Shown here: positions 34,836-44,055 of the stretch, piece after piece
Layout of the letters: every line of letters begins with the position of its first letter
Position numbering within the stretch: the stretch's first letter is position 1
Assembly: GCF_024171995.1 (NCBI RefSeq)
Contig: NZ_JAMTCT010000009.1
Location: 1 to 64,000 of the forward strand
From: Promicromonospora umidemergens
Lineage (GTDB): Bacteria; Actinomycetota; Actinomycetes; Actinomycetales; Cellulomonadaceae
DNA: 64,000 nucleotides
Reading direction: 5' to 3'
The notes under the pieces: model-generated
Told to the model about the DNA's origin: nothing
The model's database searches: none
Seen by the model: the letters and a program-made list of their open reading frames with translations, nothing else
Position numbers and translations under genes: made by a program

Positions 34836-36358
34836 GCGACCGCCGCCGACGTGGGGACCGCAGCCTCCATGATTGCCTCCTGGGTTGCTTCGTTGCGGGA
34901 GAGCTCGGCGGTGACTCGGCCCTCGGACATGACGATCACCCGATCGCTCATCCCGAGGACCTCTGGCAGGTCGGAGGACACCATGACGATGGCGACACCG
35001 TCCTCGGCCAGCCGGTTCATGAGGGCATAGATCTCGCTCTTGGCCCCTACGTCCACACCGACTGTCGGCTCGTCAAGCAGGAGGACGGAGACTCCGCGAG
35101 CGAGCCACTTGGCCAGGACGACCTTCTGCTGGTTGCCGCCGCTGAGGAACCGCACGGGCTGAGCGGGTGACGGCGTCCGGATCGCGAAGTCGTCGATGAA
35201 GCGCCGGGTGACACGACGCATCGCACCGGGACGCAGGAACGGTCCCCAGGAGAGCGAGTCGATCGAGGGGAGGGTGACGTTGTCCTGCACCGAGCGGCCC
35301 AGGACCAGGCCCGCGCCACGTCGGTCCTCTGGCACGAGCCCGATCCCGTGGGCGATGCCCGCCCGGGCCGAACCGCCGGCCAGCCGCTGTCCCTCGACGG
35401 CGACCTCTCCGTCGTCGGGGGACAGGTCGCCGAAGATGCCCGACAGGAGCGAGCTCCGCCCCGCACCGACTAGTCCAGCGATGCCGAGGATCTCACCGTG
35501 TCGGACGTCGAAGGAGACGTCCTGGAACCGTCCCGCGGCCGTCAGGCCGCGTACCGAGAGCGCCACCGTCTCGCGTGCGGCGGGCACCTTCCCGAACTGG
35601 TCGGTCAGGTCGCGCCCGACCATCGACCGGATCATCGCCGGGATCGAGGTATCCCGGACCTCCGTGGTCTCCACACCCCGGCCGTCACGCAGCACCGTCA
35701 CGCGGTCTCCGAGCTGGATCACCTCGTCGAGCCGGTGTGAGATGTAGATGATGCCGATGCCCCGGTCGCACAGCGTGCGGATGATCCCGAAAAGGCCGGA
35801 CAGCTCGTGGTCACTGAGCACCGCGCTCGGCTCGTCCATGATGAGCACCCGGTTCTCGCGTGTGAGCGCCTTGGCGATCTGCACCAGCTGGGCGTTCGCG
35901 GCCGAGAGATCGGCCACGCGGAGGTCCACCGCAAGGCCGACGCCGAGATCGTCGAGCACATGGCGCGCCGATCGGCGCATGCCTCGCCGGTCGAGAGTGC
36001 CGTACCGGGTGCGCGGCTCATGGCCGAGGTACATGTTCTGCCAGACCGTGAGGTCGGGTACGAGGTCCGTCTCCTGGTAGATCGCTGATATCCCCAGCTC
36101 ATGGGCCGCAGCCGGCCGGAGCTCGTTGTGCGTATGCCCGGCGACCTCAATCGTTCCCTGGGTGGGCTGTTCCGCACCGGTAAGGATGCGCGTCAGGGTC
36201 GACTTCCCCGCGCCGTTCTCGCCGATGAGGCAGTGCACCTCGCCCGCACGCAGGTCGAGGTCGACACCCTTGAGGGCTGCCACACCCGCATAGTTCTTGG
36301 TGATGCCCACCATCCGCACGAGCGCGTCGGGCACTGCTGAGTCCATGTGTTCCGTCAT
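34832..36358 (-). CDS. Sugar ABC transporter ATPase (RbsA/XylG type, two ABC domains)
   Basis: The 508-residue protein has two fused nucleotide-binding domains. The first has Walker A GENGAGKST and Walker B VLIMDEPSAVL. The second has a degenerate Walker A (GLVGAGRSSL) but an intact signature LSGGNQQKV and LLLDEPTVGVD, as usual in this family. It lies 3 bases after the binding-protein gene and overlaps permease 2. It energises uptake of a pentose, hexose or polyol. Confidence 0.95.
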   Translation of the reverse strand: MTEHMDSAVPDALVRMVGITKNYAGVAALKGVDLDLRAGEVHCLIGENGAGKSTLTRILTGAEQPTQGTIEVAGHTHNELRPAAAHELGISAIYQETDLVPDLTVWQNMYLGHEPRTRYGTLDRRGMRRSARHVLDDLGVGLAVDLRVADLSAANAQLVQIAKALTRENRVLIMDEPSAVLSDHELSGLFGIIRTLCDRGIGIIYISHRLDEVIQLGDRVTVLRDGRGVETTEVRDTSIPAMIRSMVGRDLTDQFGKVPAARETVALSVRGLTAAGRFQDVSFDVRHGEILGIAGLVGAGRSSLLSGIFGDLSPDDGEVAVEGQRLAGGSARAGIAHGIGLVPEDRRGAGLVLGRSVQDNVTLPSIDSLSWGPFLRPGAMRRVTRRFIDDFAIRTPSPAQPVRFLSGGNQQKVVLAKWLARGVSVLLLDEPTVGVDVGAKSEIYALMNRLAEDGVAIVMVSSDLPEVLGMSDRVIVMSEGRVTAELSRNEATQEAIMEAAVPTSAAVA

Positions 36359-36361
36359 GAG

Positions 36362-37408
36362 TCAGCAGCAGTTCAGGTTCTGGGCGCGGAGCTCTTCGAT
36401 CCGGGCCTTGATCTGCTCGGTCGCGTCTTTGGTGCCGATCTGGTACTCGGTCTTGGGCAGCAGGATCTTGGTGTCCTCGAGCGTGCCCTCCTGGGCCGCG
36501 CGCCAGGTCTCCATCGTGATAGCGCCGTACTGGGGCGGGGTCGAGATCGTGTAGTACATCTCGCCGGCGAGCATGGCCTCCAGCCCGGTGCGCTGGGCGT
36601 CCTTGCCCCAGACCCAGGGGAAGAGCTCGGTCCTGTCGGCGGCCTTGATCGCCTGGATCGCTCCGAGCGCGGACTCGTCGTTGTCCGCGACGACGCCGTC
36701 GATCGTGCCGGCGTCGAAACGCTGCAGGAGGTCCTCCATGCACTTGCGACCAGGCTCGGCGGCGTACAGACCGTCGCAGGAGCCGGCGATCTCGATGCCT
36801 GGGTTGTCGGCCAGCACCTCGTCGATGCCTTCCTGCATATCGATCACGGGGGAGGAGCCGGTGGTGCCGGTGATGTGGACGATGCGCCCCTTGGGAGCAC
36901 CGTTCTTCTCGGTGAGGCCTGCGACGATGCTTTCCGCGACCTTCCTGCCGGACTCGACGAAGTCGATCGTGATCAGTGCCTCGTACTGGCCCTCGCCCGG
37001 CGTGCCGGGAAGTTCGCGGTCGACCACGATGAGCGGCACTCCGGCCGCGTCGGCCAGGCCCGGAACGGGCGCCAGCGGTTCGTACTGCACCGGTGCCACG
37101 ACCAGCAAGTCGGGCTTGCGAGCCAGCAGGTCGTTGACGTCCTGGAGTTGCTTCGCGACGTCGTCGTTCGCCGAGGCCTGGATGAACGTGCATCCCGCCG
37201 CCTCGACCTGCTCCTGCATGTCGCGGGAGTTCTCCACGCGCCATTCACCGCTGAGTGATCCCTGTGAGTAGGCGACGGTGCAGTCTCCGCCACCGTCGGC
37301 TCCTGTACTGCTGCCGTCAAGGGCTTCCATGGCGTGGGATTCTGCAAGGAGCTGCAGCACTATGCGCCAGAAGGCGAGGAAGTGGCGCCGTCCACAGGCT
37401 AGGCTCAC
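36362..37408 (-). CDS. Sugar-binding protein of the ABC importer, signal peptide missing or degenerate
   Basis: The periplasmic-binding-protein-4 fold is clear (CTVAYSQGSLSGEWRVENSR, LLVVAPVQYEPL, VVADNDESALGAIQAIKA, GEMYYTISTPPQYG). A lipoprotein signal with a lipobox is expected, but the N-terminus reads MSLACGRRHFLAFWRIVLQL, then a second possible start MEALDGSS at 37330. Neither is an export signal, and neither start has a ribosome site. The 5' end was probably altered by mutation or rearrangement, which would leave the importer without an exported receptor. Confidence 0.85.
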   Translation of the reverse strand: MSLACGRRHFLAFWRIVLQLLAESHAMEALDGSSTGADGGGDCTVAYSQGSLSGEWRVENSRDMQEQVEAAGCTFIQASANDDVAKQLQDVNDLLARKPDLLVVAPVQYEPLAPVPGLADAAGVPLIVVDRELPGTPGEGQYEALITIDFVESGRKVAESIVAGLTEKNGAPKGRIVHITGTTGSSPVIDMQEGIDEVLADNPGIEIAGSCDGLYAAEPGRKCMEDLLQRFDAGTIDGVVADNDESALGAIQAIKAADRTELFPWVWGKDAQRTGLEAMLAGEMYYTISTPPQYGAITMETWRAAQEGTLEDTKILLPKTEYQIGTKDATEQIKARIEELRAQNLNCC

Positions 37409-37608
37409 TCTGTAGCGGGGTGCCAGAAGAGATCAGAGGACTCTGTAACAGCTCAGGATTCCTGCCCCGGGCGGTACGGCGCTGTTGGCGCAGCGCTCGT
37501 TCGTACGGCTCCGTGGCCGTTCGTCTCTGCCCAGAGAGCCGGGCCTTCCCGTAGGCAACCCGCGCTAAACTCACCTAGGCGTCGTCGAGTGCACAGGAGC
37601 GAATCGAG

Positions 37609-38340
37609 TTGGCCACGAGTGAGCATCGAGTCCCGCGCAAGCGGCTGTCCGACCGGGTGGCCGACCAGCTGGAGGCACTGATCGTCGCCGGTGAGTTCCC
37701 GGTCGGGAGCAAGCTGCCTGCGGAGCCGGAGCTCGCGCAGCGGTTCGAGGTGGGTCGGAGCTCGATGCGCGAAGCGGTCCGTACGCTTGCAGCGGCGGGC
37801 TACCTGCGAAGCACGCACGGTAGCGGCGTGTACGTGACGAGCGACCGGTCCAGCCGGATTGGCCCGCTCGACCTGACGCTGGCCGGCGGGTACACGATGA
37901 GCGACCTGTTCGAGGTGCGTATCGCGATCGAGAGTACGACCGCCGAGCTGGCCGCTCGCCGGCTGACCGACCATCACCTGGAGCTGCTGCAGTCGATCCT
38001 GACCGCTGCCGGCGACGCGGAGGCGACCCAGGAAGAGTTCGTCCGGCTCGACGGCCGTTTTCACCGGCAGGTAGCCGAGGCGAGCGGCAACCCGCTGTTG
38101 CTGCTCGTATGGGACTCGTTCGCGGCGCAGCACGAGGAGTACTCGCTCAAGGTCATCGGCATGCCCGGCCGCCAGGAACGTGCGCACGCGGACCATGTGG
38201 CCATCGCGGAGGCCATCGCCGAGCGGGATCCCGAACGGGCTGGCCGGCTGGCCGGCGATCATGTGCGCACCGTCCAGGCCGAACTGAAGTCCCAGCCCGC
38301 AAGACCTGCCGTCGTGCGACAGCCCCGCTCGGCGGGATAG
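37609..38340 (+). CDS. GntR-family (FadR/FCD) transcription regulator
   Basis: The 243-residue regulator starts at a TTG with AGGAGCG upstream. The N-terminal winged helix (LSDRVADQLEALIVAGEFPV, LAQRFEVGRSSMREAVRTL) precedes an FCD effector domain (about 90-225) with the metal-ligand His and Asp/Glu pattern (DGRFHRQVAEASGNPLL, ERAHADHVAIAEAI). It is divergent from the sugar-importer operon with 200 bases between, and probably represses that operon until a sugar acid binds. Confidence 0.92.
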   Translation: MATSEHRVPRKRLSDRVADQLEALIVAGEFPVGSKLPAEPELAQRFEVGRSSMREAVRTLAAAGYLRSTHGSGVYVTSDRSSRIGPLDLTLAGGYTMSDLFEVRIAIESTTAELAARRLTDHHLELLQSILTAAGDAEATQEEFVRLDGRFHRQVAEASGNPLLLLVWDSFAAQHEEYSLKVIGMPGRQERAHADHVAIAEAIAERDPERAGRLAGDHVRTVQAELKSQPARPAVVRQPRSAG

Positions 38341-38419
38341 CCGGTCGAGGCTGTCATGGGGCTGCGTCGGGCGCGTGTTCGCGCACGGCGCATTCACTTC
38401 GCCGGCCGACGGGTCCGGG

Positions 38420-39499
38420 TCAGCGGTACGCGCGCTCGTACTGGGCGGGCTTATACGGCAGGTCGTAGCGGAGGGCCTCGGCTGCGCGGATCGGGAAGTT
38501 GGGATCGCGCAGCGACTCACGGCCGACGAGGACGACGTCTGCCTGCCCGAGCGCGACGATCTGCTCCGCCTGGAACGGGTTGTCGATCATCCCGACAGCG
38601 GCGACCGGCAGCCCGGTCGTCTGCTTGATGGAGGTCGCGAACGGGAGCTGATAGCCGGGTCCGACCGGGATTCGGGCGTCGGCGACGTTCCCGCCGGTCG
38701 AGACCGAGATGAGGTCGGTGCCGTGCTCGCCGAGCCACGCTGTCAGACGTTCGGTCTGCGACAGGTCCCAGCCGCCCTCTATCCAGTCGGTGGCGGAGAG
38801 GCGAACGACCAGCGGGACGTCTTGCCCCACCTCGGCACGGATGGCGTCGACGGTCTCGAGGAGCACGCGGGAGCGGTTCTCGAGCGACCCGCCGTACTCG
38901 TCGGCGCGCTGGTTCGACAGCGGGGAGAGGAACTCGTGCAGCAGGTAGCCGTGAGCGCCGTGGATCTCGAGAATGTCGAACCCGGCGTCGACGGCGCGGC
39001 GTGCCGCTGCGGCGAAGGCATCGACGACCTCTCGGATGTCATCGGTCGTGAGCTCGGTGGGTACGGCGAGCCCGCTGAATGCGATGGGGGAGGGGCCGAC
39101 GGGCTGCCAGCCGCCGTGCTCGGCGGGGACGTTTCCGTCGGGGTGCGAGCCCCACTCGCGCCAGGTGGACGCCTTTCGGCCGGCGTGCGCGAGCTGGATG
39201 CCAGCCTTGGCGCCCTGGGAGCGGATCAAGTCGGTGACGCGCTGGAACGCGTCGCGCTGGGTGTCGTTCCACAGGCCGAGGTCCTGGGGGCTGATGCGCC
39301 CCTCTGGGACGACACCGGTGGCCTCGACGACGACAGCGCCGGCGCCCCCGCGAGCGAGTGATCCGAGGTGCATGAGGTGCCAGTCGGTGGGGACACCGTC
39401 TTGCGCATCGACGGCGTACTGGCACATCGGCGGGATCCAGATCCGGTTGCGGACCTCAAGCCCGCGGATGGTGATGGGGTCGAAGAGTGCGCGAGTCAT
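38420..39499 (-). CDS. Old-yellow-enzyme-family reductase (YqjM-like)
   Basis: The 359-residue FMN enzyme has LFDPITIRGLEVRNRIWIPP, the Cys of PMCQY that tunes FMN in YqjM-type enzymes, and QLAHAGRKAS. HGAHGYLLHEFLSPLSNQRAD and DEYGGSLENRSR complete the signature. It reduces activated C=C bonds of enones or xenobiotics with NADPH. I chose MTRALF at 39499. It is divergent from an ArsR-type regulator with a palindromic site between. Confidence 0.94.
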   Translation of the reverse strand: MTRALFDPITIRGLEVRNRIWIPPMCQYAVDAQDGVPTDWHLMHLGSLARGGAGAVVVEATGVVPEGRISPQDLGLWNDTQRDAFQRVTDLIRSQGAKAGIQLAHAGRKASTWREWGSHPDGNVPAEHGGWQPVGPSPIAFSGLAVPTELTTDDIREVVDAFAAAARRAVDAGFDILEIHGAHGYLLHEFLSPLSNQRADEYGGSLENRSRVLLETVDAIRAEVGQDVPLVVRLSATDWIEGGWDLSQTERLTAWLGEHGTDLISVSTGGNVADARIPVGPGYQLPFATSIKQTTGLPVAAVGMIDNPFQAEQIVALGQADVVLVGRESLRDPNFPIRAAEALRYDLPYKPAQYERAYR

Positions 39500-39624
39500 G
39501 TGTCGCTTCCTGGTTGCGGTGGGGGTGCTCGACGAACGGGACGCACGATGAAACTCACGGTCACGCCCGGGTCTTTCGGTCAGCCGACTTGTACGGCACC
39601 AGCCGTAGTACGTTGGAGATCGTA

Positions 39625-39642
39625 GTATGATAGGTACCATAC
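39625..39642. promoter_or_regulatory. Operator-like inverted repeat between OYE and ArsR genes
   Basis: GTATG (39625-39629) and CATAC (39638-39642) flank ATAGGTAC in the 173-base divergent gap. Nothing else palindromic lies there. A binding site for the ArsR-family protein is inferred. Confidence 0.45.
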
Positions 39643-39672
39643 CAAGAAACCTTGCGGCTAACTGAGGAGAAC

Positions 39673-39981
39673 ATGGTGGTTCGGATCCTTGAGCACCCTG
39701 GGCGCGACGCGATCACGATCGACGGCGTGCTGTCCGCCCTTGCCGACCCTGTCCGGCGCTCGATCGTGTCGCAGCTCGCCGACGGGCACTCCGAGCAAGC
39801 GTGTATCGCGTTCGACCTGCCCGTGACAAAATCGACGTCCACCCACCACTTCCGGGTCCTGCGCGAAGCGGGGGTCATCACACAGCGCTACCGCGGCACG
39901 GCGATTCACAATGACCTGCGCAGGGAAGACCTCGACTGCCGGTTCCCTGGTCTCCTCGACTCGGTGCTCATGGCGGGCTGA
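39673..39981 (+). CDS. ArsR-family winged-helix repressor
   Basis: The 102-residue DNA-binding protein has DGVLSALADPVRRSIVSQLA and recognition helix region KSTSTHHFRVLREAGVI. No metal-binding Cys pair of ArsR/SmtB type is visible, so the signal is probably organic or redox. GAGGAGAAC precedes the ATG at 39673. Divergent placement beside an OYE gene is common for repressors of this class. Confidence 0.9.
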   Translation: MVVRILEHPGRDAITIDGVLSALADPVRRSIVSQLADGHSEQACIAFDLPVTKSTSTHHFRVLREAGVITQRYRGTAIHNDLRREDLDCRFPGLLDSVLMAG

Positions 39982-40059
39982 GCGCGCGGACGCCCGGCGG
40001 GTGTCCGGCAGGTCGAGAGCCGCGGCGCGGCCTGCACACCGGTGGTGCGGCACTGGGTC

Positions 40060-40400
40060 GGTCCGGCTCGTTCTTCGTCGCCGCCGTACTGTCGAGCGTG
40101 CAGCAGGAGCGCGATCCTCCGCGAGGAGATCTTTGGCCCGGTGCTGGCGATCGTGCCGTTCGACGACGAGGACGAGGCCATCCGGCTAGCGAACGACGCC
40201 GAGTACGGCGCGTCTCCTACGTCTACACCCCTGACTTGGCCCGCGGGCAACGGATGATCGAACGGTTCGAGACTGGCATGACGGGTCTCAACACCGGCAT
40301 CGTCTCGGACGCCGCTGCGCCGTGCTGTGGGTGGAAGTCGTCCGGCCTGGGCCGCCGCGCACCTCGGGCCATCTGGCCCGCTCCCGACCCGGTCGAGTCG
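40060..40400 (+). pseudogene. C-terminal remnant of a succinate-semialdehyde dehydrogenase
   Basis: The plus strand encodes [20 protein letters not shown], then [12 protein letters not shown]. After a one-base frame change it continues [20 protein letters not shown] and MTGLNTGIVSDAAAP, the C-terminal third of GabD-type aldehyde dehydrogenases. Upstream catalytic parts are absent, and further lesions follow GGWK-like residues. Succinate semialdehyde is the product of HpaI aldolase, whose gene lies 4 kb away. Confidence 0.8.
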
Positions 40401-40408
40401 AACCACGC

Positions 40409-41173
40409 TCAGTGGAAGTGCTGGGCACCATTGATGTCGATCACGGCTCCGCTGACGAACGCGGCATCGTCGGAAGCCAGCCAGCGCACGGCTCCGGCGA
40501 CGTCGTCCGGGCGGCCAGGGCGGCCGAGCGGGATTCCGGCCACCGTGCGTGCCTTGGACTCGGGAGTCGTGAACGTGTCGTGGAACGGCGTCGCCTCGAT
40601 GAAGCCGGGGGCCAGGGCGTTCGCCGTGATTCCCTGCGGGCCGAGCTCTGTGGCGAGCGCCCGCGTGAAGCCGAGCACGCCGGCCTTGGCGGTCGCGTAG
40701 GCGAGCGCGCCCGGGTGGCCGCCCGTGTGCCCGGCGAGCGAGGCGACATTGATCACGCGCCCGCTTTCGTGCCGTGGCAGGTGGTTCACGGCGTGGTGGG
40801 TGAACAGGAACATGCTGTCGAGGTTGACGGCCAGGACGGTGCGCCAACGCTCGAGATCCAGCTCTGCCAGCGTCGCCCGGCCGACCAGCCCGCCCACGTT
40901 GTTGACGAGCACGTCCAGCCGTCCCAGGTGGTCGACAGCGGCGTCGACAGCGCGGCGGACCTCCGGTTCTGACGTCGCGTCGACCTGGACCGCGAGCGGC
41001 TTGCCGCCGCCCCGCCCGAGCGCGGCCAGCACGTCGTCGTCCGGTACGTGCGTGCGGTAGGTGACCACGACGCTCGCGCCGGCCTCGGCGAGCGCGCGGG
41101 CGATCGCGGCGCCGATACCGACGCCGCCGCCCGTGACGAGCGCGGCGCGGCCGGAAAGGGGCGGGGTGCTCAT
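40409..41173 (-). CDS. SDR-family dehydrogenase
   Basis: The 254-residue classical SDR has ALVTGGGVGIGAAIARAL (about 12-29), NNVGG near 92 and YATAK near 157. The family includes 3-oxoacyl and 2-keto-3-deoxy-sugar-acid dehydrogenases. It is 32 bases downstream of, and in line with, the enolase-superfamily dehydratase gene, so a role in the same sugar-acid pathway is likely. The C-terminus ends in INGAQHFH. Confidence 0.88.
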   Translation of the reverse strand: MSTPPLSGRAALVTGGGVGIGAAIARALAEAGASVVVTYRTHVPDDDVLAALGRGGGKPLAVQVDATSEPEVRRAVDAAVDHLGRLDVLVNNVGGLVGRATLAELDLERWRTVLAVNLDSMFLFTHHAVNHLPRHESGRVINVASLAGHTGGHPGALAYATAKAGVLGFTRALATELGPQGITANALAPGFIEATPFHDTFTTPESKARTVAGIPLGRPGRPDDVAGAVRWLASDDAAFVSGAVIDINGAQHFH

Positions 41174-41205
41174 GGTGATGCTCCTCGTGGGGTGGGTGCG
41201 GGCGG

Positions 41206-42375
41206 TCAGGCGGTCCGGTACCGCTCGACGACTTCCATGTTGACCTCGATCCCGAGGCCAGGTCCGGAAGGCACGGCGACGTGCCCGTCCTCAAGGATGG
41301 CCGGGTTGACCAGGAGATCGTCTCGGAGCGGGTTGGGGGTGCGGTCGAACTCGATGACGGGTTCGTTCTGCAGCGGTACGGCGCTGTACCCGTAAGGGGT
41401 GAGGGGGAGCGTCGCGCAGACGTGCAGCCCGGCGCTCAGTGCGACCCCGCTGCCCCACACGTGCGGCACCGTGCGCAGGTTGTACGTGGAGGCGAGCGTG
41501 GCGATCCGCTGCACCTCGGAGATACCGCCGGCCACGCAGATGTCGGGCTGGACGATGTCCACGCAACCACCCGTGATGAAGTCGCGGAACCCGTAGCGCG
41601 TGTACTCGGCCTCACCACCCGCGACGGGTACGTCGATCGCGGCGCGCACCCGGGCGTACCCGGCGCGGTCCTCCGGGGGCACAGGCTCCTCGAAGAACTC
41701 GAACCGGGCTTCCTCGAGCACCCGACCCATGGCTATCGCAGCGCTGGACGTGTAGGCGTGGTTGGCGTCGGCGAGCAGGCTGAAGTCGTCGCCGAGGGCT
41801 TCGCGGACGGCGGCGACGCGCAGGGCGTCCTCGCGTACGGGCAGCAGGCCGACCTTCATCTTGAGCATGGAGAACCCGGACTCGGCGTACCGCGACACCT
41901 CGTCCTGCAGCGCGGGAAGATCGCGAGCCGGGTCGAGTCCGGTGTGCCGGTAGTAGCCGCCCGTGCCGTAGGCGCGCACGCGCTCACGGAACCGCCCGCC
42001 CAGCAGGGTCGAGACGCTCACGCCCAGGTACTTGCCCGTGAGGTCCCAGAGCGCGATGTCGATCGCGCTGATGGCCTCGATGTACGTGCCCTTCTGGCCG
42101 TAGTCCCTGGTCGAGGCATAAAGGTGCTCCCACACCACCCCAGGGTCGGTGGTGTCGAGCTCGAGCAGACGCGGGCCCAGGACGGCGTCGACGGCCGCCT
42201 GCACGGGTTCGGCCGGGCCGTACTGACCGCCCTCGCCCCAGCCCACGACACCATCGGTGGTGGTGAGTCGCACCAGCAGGCTGTTGCGCTCGGGAAACTC
42301 CGCCTGCGAGGAATAGAAGCGCTCAGCTCCCAGGGGCACCTTCAGCACGAACGTCTCAACCCGGTCGATCTTCAT
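41206..42375 (-). CDS. Mandelate racemase/enolase-superfamily sugar-acid dehydratase
   Basis: The 389-residue protein has a capping domain followed by a TIM barrel. Catalytic Lys is in LKMKVG, metal ligands are in LLADANHAY, FEEPV and GGEAEYTRYG, and the general acid/base His is in VPHVWGSG. The HVWGS motif places it near galactarate/galactonate-type dehydratases. I chose MKIDRV at 42375. With the adjacent SDR and divergent GntP permease it forms a uptake-dehydration-oxidation set for an aldonate or aldarate. Confidence 0.9.
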   Translation of the reverse strand: MKIDRVETFVLKVPLGAERFYSSQAEFPERNSLLVRLTTTDGVVGWGEGGQYGPAEPVQAAVDAVLGPRLLELDTTDPGVVWEHLYASTRDYGQKGTYIEAISAIDIALWDLTGKYLGVSVSTLLGGRFRERVRAYGTGGYYRHTGLDPARDLPALQDEVSRYAESGFSMLKMKVGLLPVREDALRVAAVREALGDDFSLLADANHAYTSSAAIAMGRVLEEARFEFFEEPVPPEDRAGYARVRAAIDVPVAGGEAEYTRYGFRDFITGGCVDIVQPDICVAGGISEVQRIATLASTYNLRTVPHVWGSGVALSAGLHVCATLPLTPYGYSAVPLQNEPVIEFDRTPNPLRDDLLVNPAILEDGHVAVPSGPGLGIEVNMEVVERYRTA

Positions 42376-42439
42376 CTCGCTCCTCTGCTCGAACGCCGCC
42401 AGCATTGTCCTGACGACCTCTCGAAGGACCCTAACAGGT

Positions 42440-42452
42440 CATCTGATGACTT
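42440..42452. promoter_or_regulatory. Palindromic operator candidate 1
   Basis: GTCATCTGATGAC is a perfect 13-base palindrome near the start of the dehydratase gene. A close copy lies exactly 100 bases away at 42540-42552. It is likely a GntR- or IclR-type regulator site controlling both divergent units. Confidence 0.55.
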
Positions 42453-42539
42453 GAGCCGGTCGTTGATGCGGACAATTCGTTCATAATTGGTGGAGGTCAC
42501 GGAGTTGACCCGGGTATCGGACGCCCGCTACGGTGCGAG

Positions 42540-42552
42540 TCATCTGAGGAGT
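42540..42552. promoter_or_regulatory. Operator candidate 2 (imperfect copy)
   Basis: GTCATCTGAGGAG repeats ten of thirteen bases of the palindrome at 42440. It lies about 105 bases before the GntP start. The 100-base spacing (about 9.5 helical turns) could support looping. Confidence 0.45.
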
Positions 42553-42656
42553 CGAAAGCGTCCAACGGCGGACCGCCCTGCAGCATCCATCGTCGCCCCG
42601 ACCCTCAGAGCTCCTTCAGACCGGGGCCGCTCGCGCGGCCCCCACCCCGGAAGCAG

Positions 42657-43994
42657 GTGGCGATGATGTCGGCAGCATGGCTGATCATCGATTTCGTTCT
42701 GGTCTTCGTGGCGATCGCGTTGCTGATCGTCCGGCTCAAGCTCAACCCGGCGCTCGCGCTGCTCCTCGGGACGATCGTCCTGGGACTCACCACGGGCGTA
42801 CCTGCCGCCGACGTGGTCGCCGGGATCAACGAGGGTTTCGGATCCCTCATGGCCGAGGTCGGCCTGCTGATCTCGCTCGGTGTGATCATGGGCCTGCTCA
42901 TGTCGAGCTACGGAGCGGTCCAACGGATTGTGCGCGGAATCCTCAAGATCTTCGGGACCAGGGGATCGCCGTACGCCTTCGGGCTCACGCTCTCCACGCT
43001 CACCCCCGCGATCTACTTCGACGTCCTGCTTGTCCTCGTCGCCCCGATCGCGCGTCGCGTGGCCCGGATCACGGGCCGGCCCGTCGCGTCGCTGGCGGGC
43101 CCGGTAGCCATGGGTCTCGCTGCGGGTAACGCCCTCGTCATACCCGGCGCCGCAATGCTCGCGTACCTCGGGACGCTCTCCCTCTCGCCGAGCGACGTGC
43201 TGGTGCCAGGGTTCCTTGTCGCCGTCCCCGCCGTCGCGGTGTCGATCTTCCTTTATGTCGGGGCGATGGAGCGTCTGGGGTGGTGGGATGCCGCTCGGGA
43301 CGAGGAGGTCGTCGACGAGCAGATCGAGGTCGAGGCTGAGGACACCCGTCTGCCGTCCATGGCGGTCGCCCTGGCGCCGGTGCTCGTGGTGCTCGTGCTC
43401 ATTATCGCCGCGATCGTCGCGCCCCTGGCGGGGGTGGACAACGCGGTCGTCGAATTCGTCGGGAGCCCCGTCATCGCGCTCTTCGCAGGGGCCCTCACCG
43501 CTCTGGTCATCACTACACGGCGGTCTGGGCTCGCAGGCCAGGCCGACGTGGTGAACAAGGCGCTGGAGACGGTCGGCACCATCCTCGTGGTGACCGCTGT
43601 GTCGGGTTCACTCGGTCAGATCATCGCTGGCACCGGCATGCAGGACGTGCTGGCTAATCTCTTCGAGGCGAACTCCGCCCTGCCGCTGCTGGCCGTCTGG
43701 TTCGTCGCCGCGGTCATGCGCATGGCCATCGGCGGGCAGACCGTCGCGGGCATCACCGCGATCAGCATCATCGCCCCGCTGGTCGACGGGCTCGGCCTCA
43801 GCCCGGTGCTCGTGGTCCTCGCGGCCGGTGCCGGCGGGATCTTCGGCGGGCAGTTCAGCGACAACGCCTTCTGGATGCTGCGCAGCCTCTTCGGGCTGTC
43901 CACCCGCGGAACGCTCAAGACCTACACGCTGGGGCAGTCGACGCTGTCGGTCGTTGCACTCCTCCTCGTGCTGGCCGCCGACATCTTCGTCTGA
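42657..43994 (+). CDS. GntP-family gluconate/sugar-acid permease
   Basis: The 445-residue secondary transporter has about twelve helices and the GntP signatures (ALLLGTIVLGLTTGVPAADV, INEGFGSLMAEVGLLISLG, FGGQFSDNAFWMLRSLFG). A cytoplasmic acidic loop lies near 215-230. The frame starts at a GTG; ATGs at 42663 and 42666 are alternatives. It is divergent from the dehydratase, with two matching operator candidates between, so it likely imports that enzyme's substrate by proton symport. Confidence 0.93.
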   Translation: MAMMSAAWLIIDFVLVFVAIALLIVRLKLNPALALLLGTIVLGLTTGVPAADVVAGINEGFGSLMAEVGLLISLGVIMGLLMSSYGAVQRIVRGILKIFGTRGSPYAFGLTLSTLTPAIYFDVLLVLVAPIARRVARITGRPVASLAGPVAMGLAAGNALVIPGAAMLAYLGTLSLSPSDVLVPGFLVAVPAVAVSIFLYVGAMERLGWWDAARDEEVVDEQIEVEAEDTRLPSMAVALAPVLVVLVLIIAAIVAPLAGVDNAVVEFVGSPVIALFAGALTALVITTRRSGLAGQADVVNKALETVGTILVVTAVSGSLGQIIAGTGMQDVLANLFEANSALPLLAVWFVAAVMRMAIGGQTVAGITAISIIAPLVDGLGLSPVLVVLAAGAGGIFGGQFSDNAFWMLRSLFGLSTRGTLKTYTLGQSTLSVVALLLVLAADIFV

Positions 43995-44055
43995 CGGACA
44001 CCTCCGCGCACGGCCGTGGATACGGTCCTGACCGGAAGCGGTCCTGTGACGAGTG

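Noticed and set aside
42540..42923. Minus-strand 127-codon frame over the start of GntP
   Set aside because: Antisense to a clear permease, charged low-complexity sequence, no domain.
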